A stretch of 64,000 bases of DNA from positions 620,001 to 684,000 of the forward strand of contig JAJKFH010003821.1 of the NCBI GenBank assembly GCA_023333565.1, written 5' to 3'. Below the pieces are notes generated by a model, which saw only the letters and a list, made by a program, of their open reading frames with translations, was not told the DNA's origin and did no database searches. The stretch's first letter is position 1, and each line of letters opens with the position of its first letter. The stretch is from Puffinus mauretanicus. Lineage: Eukaryota; Chordata; Aves; Procellariiformes; Procellariidae. The translations under genes and the position numbers were made by a program. Positions 25,231 to 40,300 of this stretch are shown piece by piece.

Positions 25231-28200
25231 TGGCTGAGGGGGTTTTCTTTAGATGATTCCGGTCCGTTGAGGTCAAAATAAATCGAAAGGGCAAGGTTTG
25301 TGTGAGATGCATTTCCATTTGGTAAAATGCGAGGGGAGGAGATTAAAAATTGGTGCATTTTCTTGTTTTGATTCTTCGGGGAAAAAAACACTAAAAATGC
25401 AAATGTTTCATTCAAAACCACTTTTTAACAAAATATAAGGTGGTCTTAAAGGCTTCTGCAGGCTGAAACTCCTAAGGGATTTTGGAGCTTGACTTTTTGC
25501 TCTGATTTAGGGAGTAAAAATAATCTAAGTTTTGGGGAAGAAAACAAAAAAGGAAAGAATGACTTGAGGTCTCTCTCCAGATTTGGTACACAGAAGAGGA
25601 GCAGACATCTGTTCAGCAGGTACGCACATGGGGTTCATTACTGTCCTCTGAAATACTCTTCTTTTTAACTTTTTTTTTTCTTTCTCCACTTTATAGAGGC
25701 TTTTTGAACTCCAGTTGCTGCCGTGGCTTTTGTTTTGCAATGAAAGGAACTTGCAGGCTGGTGCTGTAACCTGAACGCCCGTCACCCGGGCCATGGCCGT
25801 CACACTCCCCGTCAGGTTGGGAGATCAGACTCTGGCCCGGAGGAGAGGGGTTTGGGCAGGCAGGGACGTGCGGTTCGCCCTGTAGCTGGGATGATGCTGG
25901 GGAGCGGTTTGGGTTTCAATGTTTGGGTTGAGAGTGCATGAGTTGGGTTTTTTTTAGGGGGGCAGAGGGGATTGCAGCTGAGTTTGGTGGGCAGCTTTTA
26001 GGCTGGTTGTGCTGAACTCTTCTTGACATGTTATTGTTGGAATAAGTTTCTTATGCAGAGAAAAACATTGGCTTACAGTTCAGAACCGTTATTATCTTAA
26101 GCTTTTGTAGTTTTATAGCACAAGCTAAGTTTTACTTTGTAGCAATAAATACAGGGCAGCACGCAATAGAATACCAAACAAAGCAAGCTCCTCTTTTCAA
26201 AACATTTGAAAAACTAGCATAGACTCATTGGATTTACAGCTCTTGGTCCACTGTAGACTGTGAAGCTCAAAACTGGGCACTTAGTGTTACTGGCTTTGAT
26301 AGAGGACTCCATAAATAAGAAGGTAAATGTGATGCTGCGGTTAAATCTCATTTGTAACCCGCAGGTCTTTCTCTTAGAACTGGCTCCATACAGTTACTGC
26401 AGGGGAACCATTAATGGCCCGCAATATACGCGGATGGTTTGCATAGTTAACAAATTATTTTTCAAATCGCAATAAAATATTTATTATTGAAGCACTTAAG
26501 GCAGGCTTTTCAGCTCCAGCAATTGTGGCTTTGTGCTAAGTGTGTTAGGTTAGACATCCTGATTCATCTGTGTTTTGTTCTCCTCCAAAGCCCGGTTTTT
26601 CACTCTGTAGCATAATGCAGTCTCTTATTACTTTTCAATATAGGGACGCTTTAACTATTAGCTGTGCTAAAAGCAGCTTGATAGTTCGTGGGGAAGTTAC
26701 TTATGTCAGGTCTTTCCATGATGGCAAGTGCTAATGACAAGGAAAATCAAACTGACAGTCACGTTTTGATAGCCAAAGCCTTCCCTTGTATAAGCATCCA
26801 TAGCATGAATCAAGCAGCCACGTATGTGGTCTGCTGTGCTTGTTGTTTCAGTGATGTGTTACAGTGCACGTCACCCTTACAGCTTGTGCAGAAAGGCTGG
26901 TGTTGAGGCAGAAAGGGTGGAAGAAGGACGGGAAGGTCCTAGTTCAATTTGACAATTAGAGAAAACATAGCAGGGGACTGTGCCCTGGGGTTAATACTTT
27001 TCTTCAAATTAGGACACTCCTTCGCAATTACTTCAAGCATTTCCCTCTCTGAAGTGTCTGAATCTTTGTGAAAATGCATACGTATGGTTTTTTTAAGCAG
27101 ATAGAAGGGGGAAAAAAAAGTCAAGATACTGTAATTTCCTTGGTTGGTTTTGTGTACCTCAATGACCCTTTGGGTGAAACAGTTTGATGAATTTGACCCA
27201 GCGCCTGGAGACCATCGGTGAGGTCCAGGGGGCAGGAGCTGATAGTGTGCCCAGTGACAAACTATTTATGGGCAAAGCGGACCTCTTGTCTGCAGTGTGA
27301 AACCACGTTCCTGGGCAAAAATGGCATGGTCTAGAGTATCCAAGGATGTGTGAAAAATAGTGTTACAACAAGGCCAGCACCCAGGATGAGGTGTTACGCT
27401 CTGTATTTTTCATGTTAATTGCTTTTCCTTATATTTTAAATCAGAAGTCCTTGACTTCCAGCTCTGATCATCCTTTTTTTCATCACTTTTAACTCATTAA
27501 AAAAACCCACCAGCCACTTCTACAGAATTTGGTAAGGAGGTGAATCCTAAGTCAGCTGGTGCATTTAAGGTTGTTTCAATCACTGCTTGCATTAAAGAAG
27601 AACTGAGAACACACTGGTGGATGGGCTTTCGATTGAGTAAAACCTAAACTGGTGGCAACAGTAGAGTTAAAACCTTGGGGTTTATTGCTCACATCATGGA
27701 TGGGGAGTCACTGTGGATAATGTGAGAAACTCAGGCAATGTAATGATTTTATGAACGTTTCCTGGGTGGCCTGAGCAGTACGGGGAAGCTGCTGCGCTCA
27801 GAGTTATAAGGGTTTTCTGTATTAATACATTGTTTTAGTGTAGTTGGGGGCACTGAGAAAGACCACAGCAAAGCAATGCAGTTAACGCCAGCAACTATTT
27901 GGGAGGCAACGACATGGCAGAGTGGCTCCTGTCCAGACCCCACGCTGACGTGCAACAGCTGTGGGATTGATGTGGGGAGAGAAAACCGCACAGAGAAATA
28001 GTTTCGAATCCGCCCTGGGAGGGAGAAAGGGGGCCTCGATGGTTTGCAAGGACTCTTTGCAGGGGCTTGGCCATCCCCGCTGGGGCGGGGGCAAGGGACC
28101 GACTGTCAGCCGCTCGTCTTCAGAGCCACAGCATCCCCGAGTCCTCCCTCAGTGTCTCCTGGCACGCTCCACCTCCGATTTGGGAATGAAAAATACAGCT

Positions 28201-30639
28201 TGGCAGGCAGGGTGGCACGGGCTGCCAGCCGGCGGTGTCGGGGGAAGGCGGCCCCTGCGGATTCAGGGCTGAATCAGCACAGCAGCCTCCGCTTGCAAAA
28301 CCCTCCGGTTTTGGTGAATCCTCCGTCGTGAGGAAACGCTTGCAAATAGGCACGTATTTCAGTTTGTAGCTTTGCAGATGAACACTGTGCGCTTCTGAAC
28401 TGCGTTGGTAGCAGGCCAGACTTGAGTTTTGTGGCAGAGAGACCAACATTTGTGCTGGATTAAGTAATTTATTTTTGCCAGGGTCTGCTGGTAAGTGGGC
28501 TGAAATTCACTCAGCAGCGGTCGTCTCCCAGACCCAGCTCTGGCCAGTGTCATGAAGCCGGACAGACCGTCCCTGGGCCGTGCCAGGGCAGCTGCTCTTC
28601 CCGCAGGCAGCGATTACAGAGACGTTTTAATTAAGCGTGTGGTTGCGTTGCAGCTGACCGGGGTGACCCGCACACTCCCGTCCCCCAACATCTCTCATGC
28701 CAGCACCGGGGAACTGAGCCAGCTGACAACCCATGGCAAGAGAGATTGCTAGATACATAGATTTAAAACTGAGTTTGTCTCGATCTGGATCGATTCCTTG
28801 ATCTTGTGAGCGGCGGTGATGTCGGAGGGGAAGGGACGTGGGAAAGGTGGAAGTACCTGTTTCGGCAGAAGCATGGATTTGTGCCTGGGTCGTGTAGCCG
28901 TGTCCCAGAGAGTGGTGTTAAAGGTGGGGTCCTGTGAGGAGGTGCTGGGGATCTAAAGAAGGAGGGAGCAGTGTTTGTTACTGGTCTGGCTTGGGGCTGG
29001 GGACGACCTGCGGCTGTCTCGGGTGCGATGTCGGGAAGGGGCACGTCCGTGCTCCGTTGCACTGGAAGAGGGATCACCTGCCTGCAGGTTGTTCAAGGAG
29101 GATCGCCTGGGTAATTTTGCTTGCTGCTGTTGAGAGCGCATTTAAATATGTTCTTTCTGCAGCTTGCTGTCCCCTCCTACAGCCCTGCCTGAAGGGAAAC
29201 CACCCTGGCAGTGGTTTTGTCATGGTTGTCACAGAGCTAGTTTCCAGAAATTCACCTTCAGAGGATCTGGAGGAAGGAGACCCCATGTCCCGTCCCCGTG
29301 ACACGTAAGGTTATGGTTAGAAAGGGCACGGAGAATAGCGACACATCAATGCCTGTTTAAATCTACCTGATATTTGTTGTCATGACATGACTTCATGATC
29401 TGAAGGTGCCCGGGGGCTTGCTTCACCCATTGCTTTCAGGTCCCAGAGGAACTGGGTGCTGTTTATACCTGCTTGTACTGTTGAGAAAAAAATGGAGCAA
29501 GAGTTGTGCCCGTGAGGTCTTACCGGCTAAGTCCCACCACACAGAGACACAACCGTGGGCCAGCCACGGCGCGCATGGCTGCTCGCTTGTTCTCCTCAAG
29601 TCCCCGGAGACAAGGCAAGCTGCTGTGGGAAAGGGGGTTTGATGGGAGCCGTCGGTGAGCTTCACCGGGGCTGAAAGGAGAAGGGCAGAAACCTCTCGAG
29701 TGTGACATTTCTGTAGTACTTTTAAACATCCCAGAAAACAAAGGTTTTTTTCCTTTGGTAAGTAAATGCAGTTGCAAGAGAAAGGCAATATTCTGACTAT
29801 ATGAGAAAGGAATCAAAGTGGATCATTTTAAGGCTGCTGCTGTTAAGAAAGAGCTGATCTCTGAAATCTTTGTTCCTTCATTCACATTTTTTCCTTTTTG
29901 TTAGCCAGCCTCAGGAAATGAGAACATTCTTTTGGCTTTCCGTGCCTGAGTCACATCTTATGTATATCTCTCTCTATATAAAAATACGTTGAAACATCTG
30001 GAGATGTTTGTTTCGGAGAGGTACTTGTTTTCTATTAGGGTATCTGAGCTTTAAATGTTTGTACACAGTCGAGTGTTTCCAGAGTTTCCCATACTTCTCT
30101 GGTTACAAGGATATATATATTGCTGTCAGAAAAGCCAAGGGAAATGTGCTGATAACCTAGGGAATATACAAACAAGTAAAAGTAAAGCCTTTAAAGAAAG
30201 TGAGAATTTGCTATTTTTTTTAAAAATTAAACTATGGAAGCAGTTGTTTAATGTGAGTTGCATCCAAATATGTAGCTCTCTAATGTTTGCCAAGTATGGA
30301 TTTAAAAAAAAAAACCTGTGAGAAGGAAAATCCCAGTAGCTCTTCTCTTGTTCTTTAAAAAGAAAAAAAAGGAAAAGGAAGTAATTAAAAGCTCATTATA
30401 CCCATCTCTGCCCTTCCTTGAGCCGACACTCCGTGGGCTCTGGCAGCGCTCAGGGTGCACGGCGGGGTCTCGCTGCCTCCCTCTGTCCTCCCACCGGGGT
30501 CACACGGGGATCGTGAGACTTCGTTTGAAAGGAAAAAAAAAAAACCTCCATTTAGTTTAACTGAAGGCCAAATATTTAACTTCGGCGGGGGAGGTGGTGG
30601 GATTTAGGAGAAGGAATAAAATTTCCACCCTTGGTTGTT

Positions 30640-30830
30640 TAACGTAGCTGCACCGAAAATGACGGGAGGCCGGGGACGGTGGGCGCCGGCGGTGTCCCCT
30701 GCGGGAGGGATGGCGGGATGGCGGCGGGGCACGGGGGGAAGGTTCCCCCGAGGGGCTCCATCCGCTTCCGGGTGTTCACGGCGGCTTCTCCTCCCGCAGC
30801 TCCCACTGAAATGCCCTCGAGTTTATGGCT
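30640..30830. promoter_or_regulatory. Small isolated CpG cluster in LIMS1 intron
   Basis: About 190 bp rich in CpG inside AT-rich intron, ending in an acceptor-like ctcctcccgcag (about 30789-30800). It could be a minor promoter, an enhancer or the start of a non-coding exon. There is no protein evidence. Confidence 0.3.
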
Positions 30831-33800
30831 CGGATAAGAAACCTCTCACTGATCAAATATTTTGATTGCAACCTGGCCTTCCTGTTAGTTTCTTTGATCT
30901 TTTCTCGTCGGTGGATTATAGTGGACTTTCTAAAGTCTTGCTTGTTGAAATAGTTGTATAAATATGGTCCTCAGGGTAGGTGTTATTTAGAAAAGTACTT
31001 ACATCCTGGAAAAAAATTACCTCCTCTTGCCCCTTCAGCATGCTTGTTTGCCATCATGCGTCAAAGAAGTGTGATTTCTATAATTATATCAAAGAACAAC
31101 AGCTTATTGTTAATTGTTTGGAATAATCTGAAGGCTGGTGGGGCTTATTCTTTTGGATGATTTCCTGCTCATTCAAACACTGAAGAACTGTTTCAGGTTC
31201 ACATTTTAAAAAAAAAAATAAAAGAAACCCGTAGAGCCAGGACAGTCTCTGGAGGAAGCGGATGGGCTCGCAGCCCTGGGATGAGTCCCCCTCTGCTGAC
31301 ATCTCCAGCAGTTACAATTCCTCTTTTTTCAAAGAGAAAAGGCTCCCCTTCTCCCCGGGCATCCCATGACTTCCCCTGCGAAATGGCGTCGCTCAACCCT
31401 GCTTGATGCCACGCTGGGAGCTGGATGTCTTCAAGCGGCGGCACAAAGCCCTGCGGTCGCCGGGCTGAGTTTAGCTTTGGAGTGCGGCCGGGGCGGCGGG
31501 GGGCGAGTTGTGCCATAGCTTCGCAGCCGGCTGAAGCAAGGGAGGAGGGGTAAAATATTGCCGGTGGCTACGTACGGTGTAAGCCCAAAGGTCAGAGTTT
31601 CCAATCTTTGTCTAAGACTGAAAGCCGCATTTTCCTTGTTGTCGCATGCAGGATGGGAACGGTCGCCCTGACCTCTCCCTGGCACCCGCAGAGGGCCTGA
31701 GGGTTTTTGGCGGTGGGGGGTGTTCGATGCGCTGGCTCCGGCTGGGTCGGTACAGATCCCAGCGCTGTTCTCAAGGGAAGGCAGGATGCTCCTCGCTGTC
31801 CCCTCAGCAAACCTCACCCAGCAGATGCGGCTCTTCGGACCCATCCCTTCCCCAGCCTGCATTAAATGTGCTGCTAGACCAGGGCTTCGTTTTGAAAAGT
31901 ACAGAGAAAATGAAGTGCTATTTTAAGTGTCACGTATTAACGACGCTGCTTCATTTTGAGGCGGGTGAAGCTCTTTGCACTTGCGATTGCTTAGCTGATA
32001 CACTGCAAGGGGGAAATGATTTGGATTTCTTGTGTCAAATTGAATCTGAGTCACAAATGTGAAAATCAATATTTTTATTATTACCATGCAGAGATGGGTA
32101 AACAGTACAGTTAAGAGGATCCTTGCCATTACCCTTGGGAAAATTACTGGAACATGATAAAATGGCAGGGGATCCAGGAACAGTAATATTGTGTTATTGC
32201 TCAGGTTTCATGAGAAAGCTTTCTGCTCGCCTTGGGCTATTAATTTATAAATAGCTTTGTGAACCTGTATTTAAGAGAGACCTTCAAGGAGTTTAATGCT
32301 CTTGCATGATATCGATGTCTTTTCAGAGCAGTTTCAGCATGGACAGATTCCCCAGGTAGGCAGAATTACAAAATGAGCATTTTGTGTCATTTGAGGTAAA
32401 ATTGGTTTAGTCATTTTTACCTGATGATTTTGATAACCTGTGGGCTGAGTAGCTATGTACTGGTTTGATTGACATAATGGATTTTCTGTTAAGTCTATAA
32501 ATGCAGTTTAAAATGTGCAGCAGCGTTACGTCCATGCACGTACAAAAATAAGCGCCGGAGTCCGCAGAAGGGAAATGGTGGGGAAGATGCTGGGTTGTCA
32601 GCCCCTGTGTGCCCAGCAGAGCCACCACGGCCGTCACAGCCATCACTTGGACGAGTTGGGTGGTGGCAACGTGGTGTTGGGAGGTCTTCTGGGGGGAGAA
32701 GGGCTCCATCCTGCTGGAGGAGGAACCATGCCACTGAAAGCTTTCTTCTGGTGTCCCACCCGTGTAGGCATGAAGGATGTTGATAGTGCTAATGTTAAGT
32801 GGAGGATTTTTCTCTCCTGTGTTGAGTAATGCTCCTTGTTTGGTTTGCATTACGGATATTTACCAGTTCTCCCTGCCGCAGTGGGGGGACAATATAATGA
32901 AAAACTGCTGTGTCCAGATTTTCTAACACATCATTAATCCTTTTCATGAAAGCGTGTGCAGAATGAGCAGTTCCAGTTCAAAAGGTTTTCCATCAAACTT
33001 GGAAAAACTAAGTTATCCACTCTGTGTTCATGGTTTAAATAATAATGTTCCTGTAGCTGGTCTTGGGGATGCAAGAGGGAGGCAGGGTCTACCTGAAATA
33101 GAAGGAAATTCTTAGTTCACCACACTAAAAATACATTGTTCTGCATTCTACGGAAATGTCTAAAGTTCATCTAAAGTTCGTGTTGATATAAAGTTCAAAA
33201 AGCCCCAAAAAAGTGTCGTGCCATCAGTATCTAATATTTCAGATTGTAGTGTGAATTTTCATTAGTGCTTGAGTGGAAATGTTGCAAGGATGTTAACAGA
33301 ATTGGATTTACTGAAAAGTTTGTTTCATTTGCTTTTTTCCTTATGATATTAAGGAAATCAGGGAGGACAAGGAGCTCATAATATTTGTCTTAAATATTCT
33401 TATCTTAAAGTGAACATTAAAAATTTACAGAAAGGACATACTTGTTTTTCGGAAATTCATAAACAGTGAAATGTATCTAAGTAAAAATAATTGGATTAAT
33501 TTATTTAGTCTGAAGACAATATAGTCCCAATCACACAAGCACTTGAGTTACATTCCTGAGTTCACTCAGGTCAAGTTATGAGTTTAAATTTTCATTTCCT
33601 TGGAGCCAAGAGCTCAAGTGCATGGAGCTGGCGCGTCACGCGTCCCCAGTAACAGGGCCTGGGTTCACCATCATTGTCCACGGCTCGCGTGAGTGTTAAA
33701 CTGCATCTGTGCTACTGTATTCTCTTTAAAAGCTTTCGTAAGAGATACCTATGTCACGGCACGTGAAGCATTTAAACCAACCAAACAGGTAAAAGAGTGG

Positions 33801-36800
33801 CAGGAGAAAATGTAGTTTTGTTTCTTTTTTTTTTTTTTTAAGTGTTTCTGCCATAAATTATGCCATAACTCTGTTCATTGTGTACAAGCAGGTGTTGCAA
33901 TAGGATGTTGTCTCCAAAATATTACTAGCAATTGCCGGGTCAGGTATATAAACAAACAGAGGATGCCTCTTCTGAAGTCTTCTTTCCGAAGCAAGAAATG
34001 CATCAACAAGAATTGCTAACGTTTTAAAACCTCGGTGGGTGATGGTATGGCACCAAAAGCACTGTGGCAAGGGGTGCCTCCGTTCTGCCTGTTGCCTTCA
34101 CAAATTGTCATTGCTGGCATTTTTGCCCCTGGATGCTGGAAAGTTGCATCTGCCCCTCGGCAGGGTGATGCTGCCCGTACCCGAAAAGAAGCCGGTGGCG
34201 TGGCCCGGCGCAGCTGGGGGAGGCGTGCAAAATGGCTGCTCGGTGAGCAATAGAAGTTACAGCTGGGATCTCCAGACCCTCCCGCCAGGCCTATGCCAGT
34301 GGGCTTCATGCACTGAAATGCAAAATTTGCTCCGTATAAGTAAGAAAGGAGTTGAGAGAAACAGTGCCAGCCTCTGGGAACGTCCAAACACGAGGCAGCG
34401 GCCGGCAGCCTGCCCGGTGGCGTGGGTGTGGGTACCCTCCTGGCAACCTCACCAGTGGTGATGCCACCTCTCCTGTCTTTTCTCAGCACCGGAAGAATTT
34501 TTTTTCCTAATGTACCTTATCATCTTACATTGCCTTGTCGTGGCATGCTGGGATGTTTAATTTTCTAACAGCTCTGGTGTATCCTGTTGCTTTGCTTCTG
34601 TAAATATGCATTTTCTGTGCTAACAAACGTGTGCTTTTACAGAGGACACCCTCAGTGCTTCACCAACCCGAACCACAGCGGTGGCTTTCTCTTCCTCTTC
34701 AGCAGGCAGGCACGAGGCCACGCTATGAATCAATTGCACTAATAACTTCTGTACGGGGGGGAGAAGAGAAGAAACTGCAGCTGAAGTCAGGAATTGTTTG
34801 CTTATTCGGTAGTTATGAAGAGCCAAACTGAGGTCATTTCTAGCTCGCTGGCCAACGTGCTACTGCTTGCTTCTCTTGAGCTCTCTCTGCAGAGCCGCTG
34901 TCTGCATCCCCCCTCTGGCTGTATCTTTCGGGAGGTGAGGCCAGCAACCCAGGGAGGATGAAGATTGAATTGCCCCACATTTTTTTTCCAGGAATACAGG
35001 AGCGTTTTCTAAGAATACAGAAGTGTCTTCTGCAGGGGAAGAAATGTATCCACCTCTCAAAATTGGAGGACCGTGATTCAGAAAGGGTTTGTCTGCATTG
35101 CCATGTCAAGAGGGAAATGAGATGGACCACCGGCTGCCTTTAGCATTTTTTTACATAGAGCAGCTTTTGCAGAGGTGTTTTAAAATGTGAGGGTTACTTC
35201 CTTTTTTGCTGCTTGACAGCGATATGGAAATACCTGAGGAACAGGTTTTAAGAATATTCTCCTCCCCCCCGCTCCTTTTTATTTCTTTTTTTATTTTTAA
35301 ATCTAAAAACGTCAGTTTTTTCTTCCCTGACTCCTATATTTGGAAGATTTGGGGCATGCTTGTTGGGAACAGATATCAATTTGTCCTGGTGCAAAACCGT
35401 CCGTGAACAAGCCCTGAGGTTTTACGGTGACATCCCACTTGCTGTTGTCACGTTAATAGCTTTTCAGTCAGATGAGAGTGTTGTAGCCTAGACAGGAACT
35501 GAATTTGTAATGGAGAAAATAAACTCCCCAGAACAAAAAAAAAAGTAGTTTTGATTAAAAAATGGTTGTCCTGATTTATCTTTTTGCCAGCTTCTATAAT
35601 AAAGGTTGAAATTATTACCTGTCAGAAATACAGGCGATTTTCCCTTACTCAGAATAAAGTTCCTGTCAAATCTGCAGGGGGTGTATCATTAACTTCAATA
35701 AAAATAGATCAGTGGAGCTCTGTGACAATTCCACAAGACTGCATGCATGTAAATAGAGAATTCTGCACCAGTTTAAGATAATATTTTATTATCTTCTGCA
35801 TGTCGTTGGGAACACAGAAATACCTCAAGCTGTGTGTTTTATCACTTGTTGTTTAACGTTTCTGATAACATGTACAAATGCTAGAGGTTACTGTGATTAA
35901 CTCATTCAGTGCTGATGGATTACAGCAAGTCTTTCCCAATTCTCCCAATTCTCCTCAAAGCCAATTGAAATTCCGTTATTCTGTTTAATGGGGCTTGGTT
36001 TAGACTTAAGGGTCCGTAAGTGGAACATCAATGGCCAAATAAGACAAAACACCTGCTAATACTTGGAAAATAATTCTGTCATTTTTGAAAGCTTGCTTCT
36101 GTGTCTCAGATGTAGAGATGAAACTGTTGCTGTTTTGAGTTGGTTTTGTCCGGATGGTACAGCAAGGTCAGTCTCGTAACAGTTACAGCTTGGAAGGATA
36201 TTTTCCTGATCTATCATTTCTCATATTTAAAGAAGAGCAGCTGCTTGTTAGATAAATGGGTACGGCATGCCTGCCCAGTGTCACATCCCTGTGCCCACAG
36301 ATAAATGCCTTCAGTTGAAGATGATGTAGGTTGGATTTTACACCAGTAACTAGTAAATAAGGCTGTTTCAGCTTTTTTTTTTTCTTCATACAAAAGACCT
36401 GAATTTAATTAAAAAGTGACTGTTACACTACATGACCCTATAGTTTTATTTACAGCGTTTTTCAACAGATCTTGGCAACGCCCTTTCGTTGCCATAATTG
36501 GGTTCGCATAGTTTGGCAAACCGTCATGCAAATGTAAATGTGAGAGAGAAAACGAAAGTCCAGACCTGCAAGCTATGAAAAGCGAGTCAGCGCAGGTCTG
36601 CTTGCTCAGAAGGTCGGCGCCCAAATGACAGTTCAGTTTCAGTCTTACGCAGTGGAGTGTTAAAAAGTTGTGTATTAACCCAGTGTAGTGCTAACTGATA
36701 CAATTCAATTTACATTTTTAGCCCGGTAGCCACTTGGCTGATGTCCTGCGCGTCGTTCTTTCGGCTTTGGTGCAAATGAAACAGTTACGGATTGGTAAGC

Positions 36801-37340
36801 AAGAAGGAGGTGCCCGTTCGTGGGAGCCGTAATGGATCCTCGGATGAGCTCTGGGGAGTGAATTTTACAGCAAGTGTGTTGCCTTTGTGAAAGGGAGCCG
36901 AGGTTTGGGTTTGCAGTGGAGCTGCTACTGCAGGTGTGTGGGGTTGGAGCCCATGGGACTCAGCGGGCTGTGGGGCTGCTGGTGAGCTGGGAGGGCCTGT
37001 CACGGCCTCTCACGGCTGAGGTAAGGTCCAGGTGATCTCCTGGGCACATGTGGGTCCGCTCTGAGGAGCGGCTGCCTGTGCCACGGACTGGCGGCATTTT
37101 GCAGTAGTTAAATTTTGACAAAGCCAGAACTCCCCTTCGCGAAAGGGAAGGCGGGGGAGAGGTGCTGCGCCTTGTAGCAGTGCTTAGTGAATGATGTACG
37201 TGATTAAAACAGCAGCAGGGAAGACGGCATTTATGCACCAGCTTGACCAAGGGGATTTTAATCACTTATGGTGCATCCCACAAGCAGCAGGGCTCTGAGA
37301 CGCCTGTAGGGAGGCACTTGGGTACTGAAGAAGGTAAAGG

Positions 37341-37360
37341 AGGAAGGAAGGAAGGAAAGG
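37341..37360 (+). repeat. GGAA microsatellite
   Basis: About five imperfect units of GGAA (aggaaggaaggaaggaaagg). Confidence 0.8.
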
Positions 37361-40300
37361 ACATGAAGATAACACTTATAATGTCTAAGTCACTGTGGTT
37401 TCTAAGGTGTCTGTTTTATTTGGACTGCTTGCTCAACATTTCTTGTGTTACTTTGCATTATGCCAGTACTTTTCAATGACATTAAGAGCAGCACATTGGG
37501 ATTTAATGGTAAAAACAAGATTTCTGTTCCTCCTCCACTCCCCCGTCAACCAGATCTGATTCTGGACAGCTGTAATGATTTATCCATTAAGTTGCTGAAA
37601 CCATAATCTGTGTGTGTGTTGCATTGCGTTTATGTTCCTAATTTATTTATGCTGGTGATTTCTGCTGAATGCTGAGCACCAGGTGAGGCTGCTCACAGCT
37701 ACCTGTTATTATCTCCTTTATAAATACATGTGGAAAAGCCAAGTTCTGAAGCGGATAGTTGCAAGGCAATGTTAGAACAGAAGATTCGCCGCCCTAGCAG
37801 CAATGGTGGCAACCAAATGTGGTATTAAACGGATGCTTGGACTACTTTTGCTTCCTCTCTGCAGTACTCCCATCGTAGCATCCCCAAAAAGCGAGGGGGT
37901 GGGAGAGGGAGCGCTTTGATTACATGGATTGCTAAAAGCCAATAAAATGAGGAGGATGTCTCTGCTGCAAGGAGATTTTTGGAAAGGCCTCCTTCCCCCA
38001 GGCTTGTTTTGTGACCATGCAGTCTTCAACAGGAGCAGGGCAGTGAAGTGCCTCGGTCCGTCCTGGTCTCTGCTCTCAGCTCGGGGTCCTGCTGCCTCGA
38101 AAGTGGCAGTGGTGGGTCCAGGCTTGCAGGTGTGGTGGTGGCAAGGATTAGCTGTGGGAGCAGCGGAGGAAAGGATCTTCTGAAAAGTGACTTGACCGGC
38201 TTGCAGTCCATACGCTGGTCAGTGTTTCACCTGCATCGCTGGTCAGAGGGTTGGGTGGAAATCCAGGAGCTCCTCGCTGCTCTTCTGGAGGGATGCCAGA
38301 TCTTGCTCGGCCTCACCCCAAGCACTCCCGAAGAGTGGAAGACGACTGACTGCAAAAAAGTGGTGTCTACTTGAGAGGTTTAAAAACTTGGGCTTTGCCC
38401 AGTAATTGGAATGCCTAGCTTCATATATATTACAAGTTATCTGTCCTCTAAATCTTTTTCTGAGGGAGGGTTATAATGGTGATGCTCTCTGATGGGTCGT
38501 CCAGGTGGGAATCCAGACTTCTAAATTTCTAGAGCATGTTGTGCGTGGCCTTGACATTTGAAATGTTGCCATAAAAGTACAGGCTAGCATTTGTAGATAT
38601 GTTTTATTCCAGTTCACAGTACTGGCAGATTTCATTTATGCTATAAGCAACTCTGATTCCTATCCCAGTTTCTGAAAGAAAAAATTGCTGGTGATGTTTA
38701 GGGACATACATTATGTGTAAGATAAGTGTAACTTAGCGCTGGGCTTACACCTGTGTACGATGCTGCTCAGTGGGACAAACGTGGCCAGGCACAGGCGCTA
38801 AGAGTATCTGCGTAGAATTGGGCAGAGCACACAGCGCAGAGTTGCTGGAGTTCATGCCAGCTATGGGAAGACTGGTGATAACGTCATGTTAGTAGGTTTT
38901 ATACCAGGAGAGGTCACCTGCCAATATTTAAAAAAAAAATCTGAACTGGGTAGGATAGTTTATAGTGGACTGGTACGCAGCACCACGCTGCTGCAGCGTG
39001 TTTGATCCCGCCTGAGAAGCTGTGAAACAGGCTATGCATAAACTGTGTCTCTGAACTGCGATTTCGAGGAGATTGCAGCCTGCTGAAGGTCAGAGAGCAG
39101 GGCTGGGAATGGTATACAGATTTTTTTGTTGTTTGTTTGGGAAGAAGAGAGCTTAAAAGCAAACAAACACAAGCAGCAAACAAAGGAAGCCTTTGCTTTG
39201 CCATATGTCTTGCTGGTAAGAACATCGGCAATGAGATGCTCTTGAACTGGCACCCATCTCCTGCCTTAGGGGGCAAAAACAGTCTCTGTTGTTCCTTAGT
39301 GGTGTCTGTTTTACAAACCCTTTGTTTTCATACCCTCAGTTATAGGTTGATTGGACCGATTATTCTGTATTTGGGAAGGTGCCTTTGAGCAATCTAAGCA
39401 GACGTTAACACTGGCCTCAGGGTGAAGCAACCTCCTCCCCCTTGAGTAGAGGGTGTTGCTCTGAACCCAAAAGCGCGTCGTTCTCCTCCGGCTCCTGTCC
39501 GGAGGGTGATGGTAGGGGTAGCGTAGCACAGTCCCCGCAGTGACATTCATCCCTCCCTTTGGGTAGGTCTGTGCTATTTGGCATGGCTGGCCTATGTACC
39601 TTTCTTAAGATTTTATTAAAAATATGCATTTCTCTTGTACTTTATCCAAGTACAAATAACGTATTAATGAAGGTCTCCATAGCTGAAAGGAATTCAGGGG
39701 GAAATCCCATGGCTGATCTGAGCACAAGGAAAGTTTTATTTTCATTTGTCTTTCTTCCCTTTTGCCTCTTACTTCCAATTGCTGTTCCATGGTTCCTGGC
39801 ACTGGTGGTTAAAGCTGAGGGCTGATTTATTTTTTATTTTTATTTTTAATATCTTTTGGCACCTATAGGCTGAGAATCAGGACATGGAGAGACCAGAATT
39901 TAAAGGAACTTTGGGCCACTTTGAGCGTGTTCTTCGTGGAAATCAGATTTAATTTCAAGTTTTAGGTACAGGATAGTTTAAGATAATTTAAATCTGGATA
40001 ATTTAAAAAGCTGCTTTTCTGTAATGATTCCAGGAAGGCACTGGGTTACAACTCCCATTTTTGGAACTACTGAGCATCTGAAGCCGTTCTTATTCATTTC
40101 AGCAGAAGTTCAGATGTATTTCTCCAACCATCTTTTTGAAGGTGCTCCCCTTGGTCTCGCTTCCATTTCACATAATATATTCCGTATAATACTGGTGTAT
40201 ATCATCTTCTCTGGCTGTATTACTGTCTTGAATCCATTTACTGGAATTCTTGTGCTTTCTTTTCAAGCATTTACTGCTAACCACTAATAAATCTGGAACA

